Positions 40,618 through 50,468 of a stretch of DNA of 64,000 bases are shown here, one piece after another. This DNA comes from Buchnera aphidicola (Periphyllus testudinaceus) (GTDB lineage Bacteria; Pseudomonadota; Gammaproteobacteria; Enterobacterales; Enterobacteriaceae): positions 124,001 to 188,000 of the forward strand of contig NZ_OZ060380.1 in NCBI RefSeq assembly GCF_964059035.1, read 5' to 3'. A program made the translations under genes and the position numbers. The notes under the pieces are model-generated. The model had not been told where the DNA came from. It ran no database searches and worked only from the letters and a program-made list of their open reading frames with translations. Each line of letters starts with the position of its first letter. Within the stretch, counting starts at the first letter, position 1.

Positions 40618-40962
40618 TTTTTAAAAATTCTCCTAAATTATTTATAAAATAAATAAATTGATATATTTTTTATATATTTATATAAATAAAATTATTATAT
40701 ATTATATAAAAAAATAAAAAAAAATATTAATTTTTTTTATTTTTATGTATAAGATTTTAATGAAATTTGTATAAATTTATTTTTTTATGTTAAAATTTAA
40801 AATTAATAAAAATTTTTTTAAAAATTTTTAAAATTTTTTATTATTAAAAAATTAATATTTTTAAAATATTATTAAAAATTTATTTTTAATAAAAAAATAA
40901 AAATTATTAATTTTTTATATTTTTTAAAAATAATTTAAAATTTATTAAAAATTAAAAAATAT
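40618..40962. other. 345-bp divergent spacer thrA/hpt
   Basis: A/T-rich promoter region for thrABC (-) and hpt (+). No ATG occurs on the - strand anywhere in it, so a threonine/isoleucine leader peptide of the E. coli thrL kind is absent. The AGGAGA at 40629-40634 (-) is the thrA ribosome binding site. Confidence 0.6.
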
Positions 40963-41499
40963 ATGAAATATATTATAGAACCTATTATATCAGTTTTTTC
41001 TCTTCAAAATAGAGTAAAAGAATTAGGTAAACAAATTACGAAAAATTATAAAAATAATATAAATAAAATAATTTTAATTGGTTTATTAAGAGGTTCTTTT
41101 ATCTTTATTGCAGATTTATGTAGAGTTATAAAAATTAAACATGAAGTAGATTTTATGACTACTTCTAGTTATGGTAAAAATAATTTTTCAAGTGGAGATG
41201 TTAAAATATTAAAAGATTTAGATGAAGATATTAATGGAAAAAATGTTCTTCTTGTAGAAGATATTATTGATTCTGGTTTAACTGTAAGTAAAGTTTTAGA
41301 GATATTGCGTTTAAGAAACCCTTGTTCTATTTCTATATGTACTCTTTTAGATAAACCAGATTGTAGAGAAGTAAATTTAATGATAGATTATGTTGGTTTT
41401 TCCATATCTAATGATTTTGTTGTAGGGTATGGAATTGATTATGCACAATGTCATCGTCATTTACCATATATAGGAAAAATAGTATTTAAAAAATCTTAA
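40963..41499 (+). CDS. hpt: Hypoxanthine phosphoribosyltransferase
   Basis: Salvages hypoxanthine (and more weakly guanine) with PRPP to give IMP or GMP. The PRPP motif is [52 protein letters not shown] and [20 protein letters not shown] match E. coli Hpt closely. Length is 178 aa, equal to E. coli. No Shine-Dalgarno sequence is visible; only A/T precedes the ATG. Confidence 0.97.
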   Translation: MKYIIEPIISVFSLQNRVKELGKQITKNYKNNINKIILIGLLRGSFIFIADLCRVIKIKHEVDFMTTSSYGKNNFSSGDVKILKDLDEDINGKNVLLVEDIIDSGLTVSKVLEILRLRNPCSISICTLLDKPDCREVNLMIDYVGFSISNDFVVGYGIDYAQCHRHLPYIGKIVFKKS

Positions 41500-41883
41500 A
41501 AAATTTTTTATTAAATTATTTTTTAAAATATTTTTTATATTTATTTTTTAAAAAATATGTATTTTTTTATTTTTATTTTTTTTTTTTTTTAATATTAATA
41601 AAAATTTTCATAAATTTATAAAAATTTTTTTAAAAAATTTTACAAAATTTTTTAATAAATTATTTTTTTTTAAACTTATATTTTTTATAAAAAATTATTA
41701 GAAATTATTTATTTAAACTTATAAATAAGTAATATTTTTTTTATAGAATTTATAAAATTTTTTTATTTTTAAAATTTGTAATATTTATTTATAATATTTT
41801 TTAATATTTTTTTTTTTGTATTTTTAAGTTAATATAAAATTATTTTATTTATTTTTTAATTTTTAAAAAATATTTTAAAAATA
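41500..41883. other. 384-bp convergent spacer hpt/pcnB
   Basis: Pure A/T-rich filler with no coding frame or convincing hairpin. It includes a run of 15 T's at 41576-41590. Confidence 0.6.
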
Positions 41884-43116
41884 TTATTTTGTTATAAAGT
41901 TATTTTTTTTAAAATTATTATATTTTTTTAATTTTATTTGTTTTATGTTTTTATTTTTTTCTATTTTTTTTTTTATAACATATAAATTATATGCTTCAAA
42001 AAATTTTATATTTTTTTTTGTTGTTAACGAAATTTTTTTTGAGTTATATGTAATAAAATTTATTATTTTCCAAATTTCTTTAATAGATTCAATTATTTGT
42101 TTAGGAATAGATAATAATAAAGATGCTTTTTTTAAAATTATTTTTAAAGATATGTTAGAAGCGTCTTTGTAATTTATTTTTTTTTTTTTTTTTATTTGTA
42201 TTGTTTGAAAAAAATATGGATACCATAAAATAGCAGACCATAAAAATTCTATATTAATTTTTTGTTTTTTTTTAAATCTTAAATCATTTTTTTTTAATAC
42301 TTTTACAATTAAAGAACTAATTAATAATTTAATTTTTTTATTATAATGTATAAAAGGAAAAGAAAAAATAGTTTCTAATAAATTAAATTTGTTTAATTTT
42401 TTATATGCTTTATATCCAAATCCTGTTTGTAATAATTTATTTAATTCATTATATAATCTTGCTGATGGAACATGTGATATTAATTTTGACAATTTTGGAA
42501 TAGCTAATGCTGTATATTTTTCTATTTTCATCTTTAATTGTGCTGAGAATCTAATAACTCTTAATATTCTTACTGGGTCTTCTCTATATCTTGTTTCAGG
42601 GTCTCCAATTAATCGAATAATTTTTTTTTTTATATCTTTTATTCCTCCTACATAATCTCTAATACTTAAATCAATAATATTAAAATATAAAGTATTAATA
42701 GTAAGATCTCTTCTTTCGGCATCTTCTTCGATTTTACCAAATATATTATCTCTCAAAAGTATACCTAAATTTTTTTTTTTTTTAAATATTTTTTGAGAAT
42801 TTTTTTTATTATTATGACCTCTAAAAGTGGATACTTCGATAGTTTCTTTTTTAAACATTATATGAGCAATTTGAAATCTTCTTCCAATTAATCTGCAATT
42901 TTTAAATAATTTTTGTATTTCAGATGGAGTAGCATTAGTGGTTAAATCAAAATCTTTTGGTTTATTTCCAAGAATAAGATCTCTAACTCCTCCTCCTACA
43001 AGATATGCTTCATAACCAGATTTATGTAGTCTAAATAAAATTTTAATAGCATTTTTGCTGATTTTATTTCGAGATATATTATGTTTTCTTTTAGGAATTA
43101 TTATCATATGATTCAT
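41884..43116 (-). CDS. pcnB: Poly(A) polymerase I
   Basis: Adds poly(A) tails that promote RNA decay; class II nucleotidyltransferase fold. The catalytic motif is YLVGGGVRDLILGNKPKDFD, with the RRDLTINTLYFN and YREDPVRILRVIRFSAQL segments behind it. Length is 410 aa against about 465: about 30 N-terminal residues and the basic C-terminal tail are gone. Two A runs in the coding strand, 14 bases (42770-42783) and 17 bases (42177-42193), encode poly-Lys, but homology resumes in frame after each. An in-frame ATG at 43107 is an alternative start. folK, next to pcnB in E. coli, is absent. Confidence 0.94.
   Translation of the reverse strand: MNHMIIIPKRKHNISRNKISKNAIKILFRLHKSGYEAYLVGGGVRDLILGNKPKDFDLTTNATPSEIQKLFKNCRLIGRRFQIAHIMFKKETIEVSTFRGHNNKKNSQKIFKKKKNLGILLRDNIFGKIEEDAERRDLTINTLYFNIIDLSIRDYVGGIKDIKKKIIRLIGDPETRYREDPVRILRVIRFSAQLKMKIEKYTALAIPKLSKLISHVPSARLYNELNKLLQTGFGYKAYKKLNKFNLLETIFSFPFIHYNKKIKLLISSLIVKVLKKNDLRFKKKQKINIEFLWSAILWYPYFFQTIQIKKKKKINYKDASNISLKIILKKASLLLSIPKQIIESIKEIWKIINFITYNSKKISLTTKKNIKFFEAYNLYVIKKKIEKNKNIKQIKLKKYNNFKKNNFITK
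42177..42193. repeat. 17-base T homopolymer inside pcnB
   Basis: On the coding strand this is A17, read as five lysines plus part of the next Ile codon (IKKKKKI). It is prone to slippage during replication and transcription. Confidence 0.8.
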
Positions 43117-43156
43117 TTATAGTAAAAGTATTTGTGTTATTAAAAAGATGTTCATA

Positions 43157-43177
43157 TTTTTTTTTTTTTTTTTTTTT
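43157..43177. repeat. 21-base T homopolymer upstream of pcnB
   Basis: The longest single-base run I see in the window. It lies 41 bp upstream of the pcnB ATG, as A21 on the pcnB coding strand, between dksA and pcnB. Confidence 0.8.
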
Positions 43178-43232
43178 AATATTATAAATAATTGTTAATA
43201 TTAATATTTTATTTAAAAATATTTTTTATTAA

Positions 43233-43266
43233 GATAGTGAAATAGAATTAATCTTTTTTCACTATC
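43233..43266 (-). terminator. Hairpin after dksA
   Basis: GATAGTGAAA pairs with TTTCACTATC over 10 bp with a 14-base loop, 10 bp beyond the dksA stop. The following transcript is U/A mixed rather than a pure U run. It probably separates dksA from pcnB. Confidence 0.5.
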
Positions 43267-43275
43267 TATTATTTT

Positions 43276-43728
43276 TTAACCTAGCATTTGCTTATTTCTA
43301 ATTTCTTCTAATGTTTGACAGTCAATGCATAAGTGAGCAGTTGGTCTTGCTTCTAATCTTTTAATTCCTATTTCTACATTACATGTAGAGCAGTATCCGA
43401 AATCTTTATTTTGTATTTTTTTTAAAGTATTGTTTATTTTTATTATTAATGTATTTTCTCTATCTCGTTTTCTTAATTCTAAACTAAATTCTTCTTCTTG
43501 AACTGCTCTATCAATTGGATCGGGAAAATTAGAAGATTTTTTTGATATATAACATAAATCTTTTTTTTCTTTATTTAGTTGCATTTTCCAAGTTTCAAGT
43601 ATTTTTTTAAAATGATTAATTTGATTAATATTCATATATTTTTCATTTTTTTTTTTTTTATATGAACATACTCCAGCAATAGTAAGAATACTTAATGAAG
43701 TTTTTTTTGAATTTTTATTATTTCTCAT
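43276..43728 (-). CDS. dksA: RNA polymerase-binding transcription factor DksA
   Basis: Binds in the RNA polymerase secondary channel and works with ppGpp at stable-RNA and amino-acid promoters. The acidic coiled-coil tip ([13 protein letters not shown]) is intact. The four-Cys zinc site is formed by CSTC and, 17 residues later, CIDC. From ATG 43728 it is 150 aa (E. coli 151), and [10 protein letters not shown] aligns at the N-terminus. AAGGAA at 43736-43741 supports this start over the longer open frame that reaches 43782. Confidence 0.96.
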   Translation of the reverse strand: MRNNKNSKKTSLSILTIAGVCSYKKKKNEKYMNINQINHFKKILETWKMQLNKEKKDLCYISKKSSNFPDPIDRAVQEEEFSLELRKRDRENTLIIKINNTLKKIQNKDFGYCSTCNVEIGIKRLEARPTAHLCIDCQTLEEIRNKQMLG

Positions 43729-43735
43729 AAAATTT

Positions 43736-43741
43736 TTCCTT
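43736..43741 (-). promoter_or_regulatory. Ribosome binding site of dksA
   Basis: AAGGAA on the - strand lies 7 bases before the ATG at 43728. It settles the start, since the frame remains open for another 18 codons upstream. Confidence 0.6.
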
Positions 43742-44001
43742 AATATAATTTTATTTTTAAAAAAAAAAAATAAAAAAAACACTATAACAATATATAGATT
43801 TTATAATATACATGAGATATTTATAATATGAAATTAAATATTTTTTAGAAATATATATTTTTTAAAATTTTTTAATAAATAAAATTAATACTAATTTTTA
43901 TAGTAAAAATATTTTTGATTTATAATATATTAAAATTTTAATATTTAACAATTTTTAATACAAATTTTTTTAAATTTATTTTAAGTAAAGGTTAGATTAA
44001 A

Positions 44002-44781
44002 ATGTTTAAATTGGCTTTTGGTATAGAATATGATGGAAGTTTATATTATGGATGGGAAAGTCAGATAGAAGGTTATTCAATTAAAGAAAAATTAGAATAT
44101 GCAATATCAAAAATAGCTAATCATAAAATATGTATATTTTGTGCAGGAAGAACAGATTCTGGCGTTCATGCGTATAATCAAGTTATTCATTTTAAAACTT
44201 TTTCTTATAGAAAAAAGATTTCATGGATGATTGGAGTAAATAGTTTTTTACCAAAAGACATTTCTGTAATATGGGTGAAAAATGTTTTACAAGATTTTCA
44301 TGCACGCTATTCTGCTGTTTCTCGTAGTTATCGATATATTATCTACAACAATTTTGTTAGATCTTCTATTTTAAGAAATAGAGTAAATAATATTTTTTTT
44401 AATTTAGATGTTTGTAAAATGAATAAAGCTAGTAAATTTTTACTTGGAGAGCATGATTTTTCTTCTTTTCGTGCTGCTCGATGTCAATCTTATAGTTCTT
44501 GGAGAAATATATTAAAAATTAAAGTATATAAAAAAAATAATTTTTTTATAATAATTGATATTACTGCGAATTCTTTTTTATATAAAATGGTTCGAAATAT
44601 TGTGGGATGTTTAATTGAAATTGGTCGAAAAAAAAAAAGTATATTGTGGTTGTTAAATGTTCTTAATTTAAAAAATAGAATTTTTGCAGGGCCAACAGCT
44701 TTGGCAAATGGATTATATTTATCGTCTGTAAATTATCCAAAGCGTTTTGAAATATTTCAAAATAATTGTAATTTTATTTAA
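44002..44781 (+). CDS. truA: tRNA pseudouridine synthase A
   Basis: Makes pseudouridine at positions 38-40 of tRNA anticodon stems. The catalytic Asp is D52 in AGRTDSGVHA. YDGSLYYGWE, SRSYRYIIYN, EHDFSSFRAA and FLYKMVRNIVGCLIEIG are family blocks. Length is 259 aa (E. coli 270). A run of 11 A's near 44628-44638 encodes lysines in the last third. An AAAGG lies about 12 bases before the ATG. Confidence 0.96.
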   Translation: MFKLAFGIEYDGSLYYGWESQIEGYSIKEKLEYAISKIANHKICIFCAGRTDSGVHAYNQVIHFKTFSYRKKISWMIGVNSFLPKDISVIWVKNVLQDFHARYSAVSRSYRYIIYNNFVRSSILRNRVNNIFFNLDVCKMNKASKFLLGEHDFSSFRAARCQSYSSWRNILKIKVYKKNNFFIIIDITANSFLYKMVRNIVGCLIEIGRKKKSILWLLNVLNLKNRIFAGPTALANGLYLSSVNYPKRFEIFQNNCNFI

Positions 44782-44853
44782 TATGTATTTTTTTAAAAAA
44801 TTAAAAAATTTTTTAATTTATATAATATTACATTTTAATTAAAGAGAAAATAT

Positions 44854-47568
44854 ATGTTTTTAAATTTTTTAAAAAAAATTTTTGGAAGTAGAAATGATAA
44901 AATATTAATTAAACTTAATTTAATAGTTGAACAAATTAATGATTTAGAAAATTTTTATAAAAATTTTACTGATCAAAAATTAAAAAATCAAACTAAAATT
45001 TTTAAAAAACGTCTTAAAAAAAAAGAATTGTTAGATAATTTATTAATTGAATCTTATGCTATTGTGAGAGAAGCAAGTAAGCGTGTTTTTGGATTACGTC
45101 ATTTTGATTCTCAAATATTAGGAGGAATAGTTTTAAATAATCAATGCGTTGCAGAAATGAAAACTGGTGAAGGAAAAACATTAACATCAACTTTACCTGC
45201 ATATTTAAATGCGCTTACAGGAGATGGAGTTCATATTGTTACTATGAATGATTATTTATCTAAAAGAGATGCTAATAAAAATAAATTTTTATTTGAATTT
45301 TTAGGTTTAACAGTTGGTTTAAATTTACCTGAATTATCTGTTTCTTCAAAAAAAGAAGCTTATAATTCTGATATTACTTATGGAACAAATAATGAATTTG
45401 GATTTGATTATTTAAGAGATAATATGGTTATGTCTAAAAATAATCAAGTACAAAGAAAGTTAAATTATGTATTAATAGATGAAGTAGATTCAATTTTAAT
45501 TGATGAAGCTAGAACTCCTTTAATAATTTCAGGAGAAGAAGATGATTGTTCTAAGTTATATGCTCATATTAATACAATTGTATCTTGTTTACATCAGCAA
45601 GATAAAGAAGATACAGAATCTTTTACTGGTTCAGGAGATTTTTTTTTAGATGAAAAATCAAAACAAGTTTATTTAACTGAAAGGGGTTTAATTAAAATAG
45701 AAAAAATATTAGTAAAAAAAAATATTATAAAAAAAAAAGAATCTTTATATTCTTCAAAAAATATTAAATTGTTACATCATGTTACTACTTCTTTAAAAGC
45801 TCATCGATTATTTACTAAAGATGTTGATTATTTAGTAAAGAATAAAGAAGTTGTTATAGTAGATGAGCATACTGGTCGAATAATGAAAGGTAGACGCTGG
45901 TCAGATGGTTTACATCAAGCAATTGAAGCTAAAGAGCATGTATTAATTAAAAATGAAAATAAAACATTAGCTTCTATTACTTTTCAAAATTATTTTAGAT
46001 TATATAAAAAATTGTCAGGAATGACTGGAACTGCGTATACAGAAGCTTTTGAATTTCGTTCAATTTATAATTTAGATACTGTTGTAATACCTACTAATAA
46101 ACCAATGATACGAAAAGATTATTCAGATTTAGTTTATTTAACAGAAAAAGAAAAAATTGAATCTATAATAAAAGATATTCAAAAATGTTATTTAAAAAAA
46201 CAGCCTGTTTTAGTTGGAACAGTATCTATAGAAAAATCGGAAATAATTTCTAATTATTTGAAAAAATTTCAAATAAAACATAATGTTTTAAATGCAAAGT
46301 TTAATAAACAAGAAGCTGAAATTATTTCTCAAGCAGGTAAATTAGGAGCAGTAACTATTGCTACTAATATGGCTGGACGAGGAACAGACATTATTTTAGG
46401 CGGATATTTTGAAGATAAACATATTAAAAAAATTAAAAAAAAACATAAAAATGTTTATTTTAAAGATAAAAATTGGAAAAAAAATCATAAATTAGTATTA
46501 TCTGTAGGTGGATTGCATGTTATTGGAACTGAAAGGCATGAATCTCGAAGAATAGATAATCAGTTACGAGGTCGATCAGGTCGTCAAGGAGATATTGGAT
46601 CTTCTAGATTTTATTTATCTATGGAAGATTCTTTAATGAGGATTTTTACTTCAGATAAAGTAATTAATATAATGAGAAATTTAGGAATGAAATATGGAGA
46701 TTCAATTGAAAATAATTGGGTAAATAGAGCTATTTCTAATGCTCAAAAAAAAGTAGAAAATATGAATTTTGATATTCGTAAACAACTTTTAGAATATGAT
46801 AATATTATTAATGAACAAAGAAAAGTTGTTTATAAACAAAGGAATGCTTTAATTAATAAAGAAGAAATTAAAAATATTATAAAAAGTATTTCTAAAGATG
46901 TTTTTTTAAAAGTAATTAATAATTTTTTAAATTTAAAAAATTCTATTAAAATAAAAAAAAGTTTATTAAAATTGGAGAGTTATTTTTTTAAAAAATTTAA
47001 TATGAAAATATCTTTTTTTGGTTATTCAAAAATAAAAAATATAGATCTTAAAAATTTTATTTTAGATCAAACATTACAAAAATTTAAGATAAATTATTTG
47101 ATTAAAGAAAATTTGATAGGTCGAAAAAACATGAGAAATATAGAAAAATCTGTCATGTTAAAAAAATTAGATTTTTTTTGGCAAGAGCATTTATCTGAAA
47201 TGGAATATTTAAAACAAGGAATACATTTAAGGGGATATGCTCAAAAAGACCCTAAAATAGAATATAAACGTGAATCTTTTATTATTTTTTCAAATATGTT
47301 AGAGTCTTTAAAATATGAAGTAATATTAGAATTAAGTGGTATTTGTCTTTCTCATTTTGATCCATATGGAAGTAAAGAAATAAATTATAAGTTTTCTATT
47401 CACCCAGATCGTTTTAAACAAATTAGAAATTTTTTAAAAAAAAACACAAATATTGAATTTAGAAAATATGATGATGAAGATATTGGTACAACTATACTTT
47501 CTCGAAATTCATTATGTTCTTGTAAATCTGGAAAAAAATATAAACATTGTCATGGTTCTGTAAAATAA
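44854..47568 (+). CDS. secA: Preprotein translocase ATPase SecA
   Basis: Drives proteins through SecYEG. Walker A lies in [19 protein letters not shown], Walker B in [19 protein letters not shown], and the second helicase domain in [15 protein letters not shown] and GRSGRQGD. The C-terminal zinc site [14 protein letters not shown] is kept, the region that contacts SecB and lipids in E. coli. Length is 904 aa (E. coli 901). degP in this window encodes a clear client. In E. coli secA follows ftsZ-lpxC-secM; here it is far from ftsZ. Confidence 0.98.
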   Translation: MFLNFLKKIFGSRNDKILIKLNLIVEQINDLENFYKNFTDQKLKNQTKIFKKRLKKKELLDNLLIESYAIVREASKRVFGLRHFDSQILGGIVLNNQCVAEMKTGEGKTLTSTLPAYLNALTGDGVHIVTMNDYLSKRDANKNKFLFEFLGLTVGLNLPELSVSSKKEAYNSDITYGTNNEFGFDYLRDNMVMSKNNQVQRKLNYVLIDEVDSILIDEARTPLIISGEEDDCSKLYAHINTIVSCLHQQDKEDTESFTGSGDFFLDEKSKQVYLTERGLIKIEKILVKKNIIKKKESLYSSKNIKLLHHVTTSLKAHRLFTKDVDYLVKNKEVVIVDEHTGRIMKGRRWSDGLHQAIEAKEHVLIKNENKTLASITFQNYFRLYKKLSGMTGTAYTEAFEFRSIYNLDTVVIPTNKPMIRKDYSDLVYLTEKEKIESIIKDIQKCYLKKQPVLVGTVSIEKSEIISNYLKKFQIKHNVLNAKFNKQEAEIISQAGKLGAVTIATNMAGRGTDIILGGYFEDKHIKKIKKKHKNVYFKDKNWKKNHKLVLSVGGLHVIGTERHESRRIDNQLRGRSGRQGDIGSSRFYLSMEDSLMRIFTSDKVINIMRNLGMKYGDSIENNWVNRAISNAQKKVENMNFDIRKQLLEYDNIINEQRKVVYKQRNALINKEEIKNIIKSISKDVFLKVINNFLNLKNSIKIKKSLLKLESYFFKKFNMKISFFGYSKIKNIDLKNFILDQTLQKFKINYLIKENLIGRKNMRNIEKSVMLKKLDFFWQEHLSEMEYLKQGIHLRGYAQKDPKIEYKRESFIIFSNMLESLKYEVILELSGICLSHFDPYGSKEINYKFSIHPDRFKQIRNFLKKNTNIEFRKYDDEDIGTTILSRNSLCSCKSGKKYKHCHGSVK

Positions 47569-47787
47569 AAAAATTTTTAATAAATATAATTTTTAAAATT
47601 TTTTAAAATTTTATAAAAATTTTATTTTTATAAAAATATTAAAATTTTTTAATTTTATTTTTTTTAATTTGATAAATATATAATAATTTCAAATTTAATC
47701 TATTTTAAATAAAAATTTTATATATATGTTAATTTTTTATAAAATATATTATAAATTTTTTTAAAATGAAAAATTAAGGAGCACTCT

Positions 47788-50451
47788 ATGTCTAAAGATT
47801 ATTATACAGACATTGATATAGATCCTATAGAAACAAAAGATTGGTTAGATTCAATGAAATCTATAATACAGAAAGATGGCTATAAAAGAGGAATTTTTTT
47901 AATAAATAAAATATTAAAAAAATATAAAAAAATTAATATTTTTAAAACTAAAAAAAATATTTCTGATTATATAAATACAATTTCTGTTAAAAATGAACCA
48001 ATTTATCCTGGAAATATAGAATTAGAAAAAAAAATTTGTTCAGCAGTTCGTTGGAATGCAATAATGATGGTTTTAAAGGCATCTCAAAAAAAATTAGATC
48101 TTGGAGGACATTTATCTTCTTTTCAATCTTCAGCTGTTATTTATGAAGTTTGTTTTAATCATTTTTTTCATGCAAATAATAATTTTGATCTTGGTGATGT
48201 AATTTATTTTCAAGGTCATATTTCTCCTGGAATTTATTCTAGAGCTTATTTAGAAGGAAGGATTACAAAAAAACAAATTAATAATTTTAGACAAGAAATA
48301 AATGGAAATGGTTTATCTTCTTATCCGCATCCTAAATTAATGCCTAATTTTTGGCAATTTCCAACAGTTTCAATGGGTCTTGGGCCAATTTGTGCTATTT
48401 ATCAAGCAAAATTTTTAAAGTATTTAAAAAATAGAAATTTAAAAGATACTTCAAAAAAAACTGTATATGTTTTTTTAGGTGATGGAGAAATGGATGAACC
48501 GGAATCTAAAGGAGCTATAAATATTGCTGCTCGTGAAAAACTTGATAATTTAATTTTTATTATTAATTGTAATTTACAAAGATTAGATGGTCCAGTTGTA
48601 GGAAATGGAAAAATTATTAATGAATTAGAAAGTTTCTTTAATGGAGCTGGATGGAAAACAATAAAAGTTATTTGGGGAGATAAATGGGATAGATTATTAA
48701 AAAAAGATAAAACTGGAAAATTAATTCAATTAATGAATGAAACAGTTGATGGAGATTATCAAACTTTTAAATCAAAAAATGGGGCTTATGTTAGAAAATA
48801 TTTTTTTGGAAAATATCAAGAAACTTTAAATTTAGTAAAAAATATGACAGATGATGAGATATGGGATTTAAATAGAGGAGGTCATGATTTTAAAAAAGTT
48901 TATGCTGCATTTAAAAAAGCAAAAAGTATTAAATTGCGACCTGTAGTAATATTTTTTCATACAATTAAAGGTTATGGAATGGGGAGCAAAATTGAAGGAA
49001 ATAATATTGCTCATCAAGTTAAAACAATTAATTTTGAAGATATTCAACGTATAAAAAATAAATTTAAAATACCTATTTTAGATGAAGATTTAAAGAATTT
49101 TCCATATATACATTTTAAAAAATTTTCAAAAGAATATAATTATTTACATGATAAAAGAAAAAAACTGGGAGGATATGTTCCGGAAAGAATTAAAAATTTT
49201 TCTTCATATTTTAGTATTCCGCATTTAAAAGATTTTAGTCCTTTATTAATTGAGCAACAAAAAAAGATATCTACTACAATAGCTTTTGTAAGAATTTTAT
49301 ATATATTATTAAATAATAAAAATTTAAGTAAAAGAATTGTTCCAATTATTGCAGATGAAGCTCGAACTTTTGGTATGGAAGGACTATTTAGAAAAATTGG
49401 AATATATAATTTAAATGGTCAAAATTATACTCCTCAAGATAAAAATTTATTATCATATTATAAAGAAGATAAAAGTGGTCAAATACTTCAAGAAGGGATT
49501 AATGAACTAGGTGCTGCTGCATCTTGGTTAGCTTCTGCTACATCTTATAGCACTAATAATTTTCCAATGATTCCATTTTATATTTATTATTCTATGTTTG
49601 GTTTTCAAAGAATTGGAGATTTATGTTGGGCTGCAGGAGATCAACAAGCTCGAGGATTTTTAATAGGAGGAACATCAGGAAGAACTACTTTAAATGGAGA
49701 AGGTTTACAACATGAAGACGGGCATAGTCATATTTATTCTTTAACAATTCCTAATTGTATTTCTTATGATCCTGCTTATGCTTATGAATTAGCAGTAATT
49801 ATTCAAGACGGAATTAAAAGAATGTATGGAAAAAAACAGGAGAATATTTATTATTATATTACTACAACAAATGAAAATTATCGTATGCCAAAATTTATTC
49901 CAGAAACGAAGAAAGGAATTTGTAAAGGAATATATAAATTAGAAAGTTTTCCTAGTAAATTGTCTGTTCAATTATTAGGTTCTGGATCGATACTAAGGCT
50001 TGTAAGAAAAGCTGCATTAATTTTATTTGAAAATTATAATATTGGTTCAGATATTTATAGTGTGACATCTTTTACTGAATTAGCAAGAGATGGTCAAGAT
50101 TGTGATCGATGGAATTTATTACATCCTTCTGAAGAAAAAAAAATTCCGTATATATCATTAATTATGAATAATAAACCTGCTATTGTTTCTACAGATTATA
50201 TGAAATTATACGCTGAACAAATTAGAAAATATGTACCCTCTCGTTCATATAAAGTTTTAGGAACAGATGGTTATGGTCGTTCAGATAGTCGAAAAAATCT
50301 TCGAAATTATTTTGAAATTGATGAATATTATATTGTTATAGCAGCTTTAGGAGAGTTAGCGAAATTTGAACAAATAAATATGAAATTAGTAGTGGATGCT
50401 ATAAAAAAATTCAATATCAAAAAAGATAAAGTAAATCCACGTTTATCATAA
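47788..50451 (+). CDS. aceE: Pyruvate dehydrogenase E1 component
   Basis: The thiamine-diphosphate-dependent decarboxylase of the pyruvate dehydrogenase complex, homodimeric type. It has 887 aa, the E. coli length. The ThDP/Mg motif is GDGEMDEPES with the later NCNLQRLDGPV. GHISPGIYSRAYLEGR, GGHDFKKVYAA, TFGMEGLFRKIGIY and GTDGYGRSD are strongly conserved. AAGGAG precedes the ATG. pdhR, the regulator upstream in E. coli, is missing. First gene of aceE-aceF-lpd. Confidence 0.98.
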   Translation: MSKDYYTDIDIDPIETKDWLDSMKSIIQKDGYKRGIFLINKILKKYKKINIFKTKKNISDYINTISVKNEPIYPGNIELEKKICSAVRWNAIMMVLKASQKKLDLGGHLSSFQSSAVIYEVCFNHFFHANNNFDLGDVIYFQGHISPGIYSRAYLEGRITKKQINNFRQEINGNGLSSYPHPKLMPNFWQFPTVSMGLGPICAIYQAKFLKYLKNRNLKDTSKKTVYVFLGDGEMDEPESKGAINIAAREKLDNLIFIINCNLQRLDGPVVGNGKIINELESFFNGAGWKTIKVIWGDKWDRLLKKDKTGKLIQLMNETVDGDYQTFKSKNGAYVRKYFFGKYQETLNLVKNMTDDEIWDLNRGGHDFKKVYAAFKKAKSIKLRPVVIFFHTIKGYGMGSKIEGNNIAHQVKTINFEDIQRIKNKFKIPILDEDLKNFPYIHFKKFSKEYNYLHDKRKKLGGYVPERIKNFSSYFSIPHLKDFSPLLIEQQKKISTTIAFVRILYILLNNKNLSKRIVPIIADEARTFGMEGLFRKIGIYNLNGQNYTPQDKNLLSYYKEDKSGQILQEGINELGAAASWLASATSYSTNNFPMIPFYIYYSMFGFQRIGDLCWAAGDQQARGFLIGGTSGRTTLNGEGLQHEDGHSHIYSLTIPNCISYDPAYAYELAVIIQDGIKRMYGKKQENIYYYITTTNENYRMPKFIPETKKGICKGIYKLESFPSKLSVQLLGSGSILRLVRKAALILFENYNIGSDIYSVTSFTELARDGQDCDRWNLLHPSEEKKIPYISLIMNNKPAIVSTDYMKLYAEQIRKYVPSRSYKVLGTDGYGRSDSRKNLRNYFEIDEYYIVIAALGELAKFEQINMKLVVDAIKKFNIKKDKVNPRLS

Positions 50452-50468
50452 AGGGGTATATAAATTTA

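Noticed and set aside
42177..42193. Possible frameshift in pcnB at the A17 run.
   Set aside because: Homology to E. coli PcnB continues in the same frame downstream (ASNISL, LSIPKQ, YNLYVI), so the gene appears intact as sequenced.
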